9,009 nucleotides of DNA, from assembly GCA_013153765.1 (NCBI GenBank), contig JAADDT010000106.1, positions 1 through 9,009 of the forward strand. The letters are read 5' to 3'. Within the stretch, counting starts at the first letter, position 1; the number at the start of each line of letters is the position of its first letter. This DNA comes from Aquificota bacterium (GTDB lineage Bacteria; Aquificota; Aquificia; Aquificales; Hydrogenothermaceae). Position numbers and translations under genes: made by a program. Positions 7,081 to 9,009 of the stretch are shown piece by piece. The notes below the pieces were generated by a model. The model was not told where the DNA came from and made no database searches. It was given only the letters and a program-made list of their open reading frames with translations.

Positions 7081-7701
7081 ATGGAAGCTGTTTTCATAGC
7101 CTTTGAAGGGGTGGAAGGTGCCGGCAAATCAACGCAGGCGGAGATGCTTTACCGTTATTTTCGGGAAAAAAACCTGCCTGCAGTCCTTACGAAAGAACCG
7201 GGAGGCACCGAAACGGGAAAAAAGATAAGGGAGATACTCCTTTCACCGACGGAAGAAAACTTTCCTCCCGTGGCGGAGCTTTTCCTTTACGAGGCTGACA
7301 GAAGTTTCCACGTGGAAAACGTGATAAAGCCGAACCTGAAGAAAGGCAACACGGTAATAACGGACAGGTACATCTATTCAACACTTGCCTATCAGGGATA
7401 CGCAAGGGGGCTTGATCTGGAGCTGGTTGACAGCCTTAACCGTATTGCCACAGCCGGCCTTGAGCCGGACATAACCTTTATTATTGACATTCCCGTAGAA
7501 GAAGGTCTGAAAAGGATAAAACGCTACAGGGAGAGGGACAGGATAGAAAGGGAAGAGATACAGTTCCACCGCAGGTTAAGGGAGGGATTTTTAAAAATAG
7601 CACAGGAAAAGGAAAAGGTTTACCTGATTGACGGCAGTAAGGAGCAGGAGGAAGTTTTCAGTCAGGTTTTAGATATTCTGAAAAAGAGGCATATAATCTA
7701 A
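7081..7701 (+). CDS. tmk: thymidylate kinase
   Basis: Phosphorylates dTMP to dTDP with ATP, the step shared by de novo and salvage routes to dTTP. The 206 residues are the normal size. The P-loop FEGVEGAGKSTQ (8-19) is at the N-terminus; EPGGTETGKKIR (39-50) and TDRYIYSTLAYQG, with the family DRY motif, contact the nucleotide. The lid region is DRIEREEIQFHRRLREGF. A Gly at the P-loop position where the human enzyme has Arg, together with arginines in the lid, places it with the type II (E. coli-like) enzymes. The ATG has AAAGGGGA upstream. It opens a plus-strand group with holB (six bases after the stop) and a PSP1 gene, an order known from Firmicutes and others. Nothing is unusual in the coding sequence. 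Confidence 0.96.
   Translation: MEAVFIAFEGVEGAGKSTQAEMLYRYFREKNLPAVLTKEPGGTETGKKIREILLSPTEENFPPVAELFLYEADRSFHVENVIKPNLKKGNTVITDRYIYSTLAYQGYARGLDLELVDSLNRIATAGLEPDITFIIDIPVEEGLKRIKRYRERDRIEREEIQFHRRLREGFLKIAQEKEKVYLIDGSKEQEEVFSQVLDILKKRHII
7668..7697 (+). promoter_or_regulatory. possible internal promoter for holB, near-leaderless
   Basis: TTTAGA (7668-7673) and a perfect TATAAT (7692-7697) are separated by 18 bases at the very end of tmk. Transcription would begin near 7704, only about four bases before the holB ATG at 7708. No ribosome site is visible before that ATG, which would suit a leaderless start. AT-rich codons for His-Ile-Ile at the tmk end could make the TATAAT by chance. Confidence 0.3.
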
Positions 7702-7707
7702 ACGGTT

Positions 7708-8631
7708 ATGAAGGTAATAGGACACGAAAATACCAGAAAAATAATAAGGCAATATCTTGACAGGGATTACTCCACCTACCAGCTACTTTTTGAGGGTAAG
7801 GACTGTATCGGAAAAAAGCTGGTGGCACTGCTTACCGCAAGGGCTTACCTGTGTGAAAAGGATTACGGCTTTGGCTGTGGAGAGTGTAAAAGCTGTCGTA
7901 TGGTGAACAACACCATAGACAGGATTTACGGCAGGGACGGTGGAGAAAAAAATCCACATCCGGATTTGATGGTGGTCTCACCTGAAAGGGAGATAAGGAT
8001 AGACCAGATAAGGCAGGTGATAGACTTTTTAAAGCTGAAAAAGAAAAAGGCTGTAATAATAGAAAAGGCTGAAAGGATGAACCTTGAGGCGTCAAACGCC
8101 CTGCTGAAAACACTTGAAGAACCGCCAGAAAACTCCCTTATAGTGCTTACAACCTCCAATCAGGCAAAACTACTGCCCACTATCGTCTCAAGGTGTAAAA
8201 AAATAAGGTTTGCCCCTTTAAGCAGGGAGGAGGTTTGGCAGATACTCCAACTGCAGGGGAAGGAAGGTGAAGACCTGAAAACGCTGGTAGCCCTTTCTGA
8301 CGGTAGTATGTGCGTCCCGTCTGCGATTGCAGAAAGTCCCGAGCTTCTTAAGTATGCAAAGGACCTGTTTATGCTTCTTACGGTGGAAGGTGTACATCCG
8401 GAAGGTATAATATCCTTCGGGGAGATTTTTGAAAGGCTTGATAACGACAGGATAAACCTGCTTCTTGATATTGTGGAAAAAATAATATACAAAAAAATGC
8501 TTAAAGGTGAGGTTGATCCGGAGCTGTTTAACAGGTTCATTTACGAAAATAAAGGGCTGAAAAAGGCTATTGAAAAGGGAGTAAAGAAAAAACTTGCGGT
8601 TGAAGGTATGTACTTTAACCTGAAAACCTGA
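7708..8631 (+). CDS. holB: DNA polymerase III delta-prime subunit (clamp loader)
   Basis: Part of the clamp-loader complex that places the sliding clamp on DNA during replication. The 307 residues (E. coli 334) have an AAA+ fold: IGHENT at the start, a degenerate P-loop GKDCIGKK (30-37), a four-Cys zinc module with Cys49, Cys57, Cys60 and Cys63, HPDLMVVSPE (84-93), the SNALLKTLEEPPENS stretch (129-143), sensor 1 LTTSN (147-151) and the SRC motif (161-163). The P-loop has Lys where Ser or Thr is needed, so ATP binding is doubtful, as in other delta-prime subunits. The zinc module and SRC distinguish it from a plain ATPase; gamma/tau (DnaX) is the main alternative but would be longer with a full P-loop. 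It starts six bases after tmk without a visible ribosome site, implying coupling or a leaderless message, and is followed 11 bases later by the PSP1 gene. Confidence 0.93.
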   Translation: MKVIGHENTRKIIRQYLDRDYSTYQLLFEGKDCIGKKLVALLTARAYLCEKDYGFGCGECKSCRMVNNTIDRIYGRDGGEKNPHPDLMVVSPEREIRIDQIRQVIDFLKLKKKKAVIIEKAERMNLEASNALLKTLEEPPENSLIVLTTSNQAKLLPTIVSRCKKIRFAPLSREEVWQILQLQGKEGEDLKTLVALSDGSMCVPSAIAESPELLKYAKDLFMLLTVEGVHPEGIISFGEIFERLDNDRINLLLDIVEKIIYKKMLKGEVDPELFNRFIYENKGLKKAIEKGVKKKLAVEGMYFNLKT

Positions 8632-8642
8632 AGGAGGAAAAA

Positions 8643-9009
8643 ATGGGAACTGCCATAAATACTTCCGTGGCAAGGATAAGGTTCCTTGACACACATAAGT
8701 TCAGCGATGTTGACGGCGTGCCTGAAAACGTAAAGAAAGGCGATTTTATCGTTATAGAGACGGAAAAGGGGGAGGAGCTCGTTCTGGTGGTTGGAAAGGC
8801 TGTGCCCGATCCGGAAAATCCGCCCCAGTACAGGTTTTTACGGAAAGCCACCAAAGAGGACGTTGCTGTTTTTGACAAACACGAAAGGGAGGCTGAAAGG
8901 GCTTTAAACCTGTGTAAAAAGCTGGCTGAAAATCTGGGACTGAAGATGAACCTGCTGAAGGCTTACATACCGCTTAACAGGTCTAAAATACTGTTTTACT
9001 ATGTTTCCG
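8643..9009 (+). CDS. PSP1-domain protein, RicT/YaaT family, 3' end cut by window edge
   Basis: The 122 visible codons (from ATG 8643, with AGGAGG at 8632-8637 five bases upstream) read as the start of a PSP1 family protein. They contain an N-terminal strand-rich part (SVARIRFLDTHKF, KKGDFIVIETEKGEEL, LVVGKAV) and then the PSP1 hallmark FLRKATKEDV (65-74), a helix with AERALNLCKKLAENLGLKMNLLKA (84-107 region) and SKILFYYVS at the edge. In Bacillus the relative YaaT (RicT) works with RicA and RicF to speed RNA processing by RNase Y and binds iron-sulfur clusters; its gene also follows holB. The complete family is commonly about 270-300 residues, so more than half is missing here. Only one Cys (91) is visible, so cluster binding cannot be judged. 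Family call is good; function in this organism is inferred. Confidence 0.88.
   Translation, partial: MGTAINTSVARIRFLDTHKFSDVDGVPENVKKGDFIVIETEKGEELVLVVGKAVPDPENPPQYRFLRKATKEDVAVFDKHEREAERALNLCKKLAENLGLKMNLLKAYIPLNRSKILFYYVS

Noticed and set aside
8160..8540. 126-codon Ser-rich open frame on the minus strand
   Set aside because: Ser/Ile-rich composition is what the reverse of this Glu/Lys-rich coding sequence gives; holB is certain here.
8218..8694. 158-codon open frame on the minus strand
   Set aside because: It is the shadow of holB and the start of the PSP1 gene, with a low-complexity F/L/K-rich translation and no motif.
1..9009. CRISPR array, tRNA, rRNA, transposon ends or phage genes
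   Set aside because: No regularly spaced repeats, no cloverleaf-like sequence in the short gaps, and no transposase or phage motif in any real gene.

Overview
This window looks like an ordinary housekeeping segment of a bacterial chromosome, packed almost edge to edge. All eight genes can be assigned to known families, six of them complete and two cut by the window edges. The proteins are rich in Lys and Glu. Arg is mostly AGG and Ile mostly ATA. The tyrosyl-tRNA synthetase and sigma factor have the look of a thermophilic, deep-branching bacterium, most plausibly Aquificota. That placement is inference from style, not from a search. The organism is probably Gram-negative, because it has a periplasmic-type HtrA protease with a lipoprotein signal. 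No CRISPR array, tRNA, rRNA, insertion sequence or prophage gene was seen, and no intergenic gap exceeds about 120 bases.

Left part, minus strand (about 3910 down to 1): an HtrA/DegP-type serine protease predicted to be a lipoprotein, then a group 2 sigma-70 factor, then tyrS, then a Dam-family adenine methyltransferase that starts on the base after the tyrS stop and runs off the left edge. The 44- and 58-base gaps before the sigma gene and tyrS each hold a promoter-like sequence, so this may be several overlapping transcripts rather than one operon.

Middle, plus strand (3971-6715): glnE, the large bifunctional adenylyltransferase that controls glutamine synthetase, divergent from the protease gene across a 60-base region with overlapping -10 boxes. 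Its 3' end overlaps by 32 bases, tail to tail, a small NifU-like iron-sulfur gene on the minus strand. A nested 50-base inverted repeat straddles the junction.

Right part, plus strand (7081-9009): tmk, holB and the start of a PSP1/RicT-family gene in close order. They are divergent from the NifU-like gene across a 118-base region with a TATAAT on each strand. This tmk-holB-PSP1 order resembles that of Bacillus (tmk-yaaQ-yaaR-holB-yaaT) without the two small intervening genes. It ties dTTP supply to the polymerase clamp loader.

I did not find a clearly novel system. The points most worth checking are the nested hairpin at the glnE/NifU-like junction, the tyrS start correction forced by a promoter inside the longest reading frame, a possible near-leaderless holB transcript, the lipoprotein protease-sigma factor pairing, and the scarcity of GATC next to a Dam-like enzyme.
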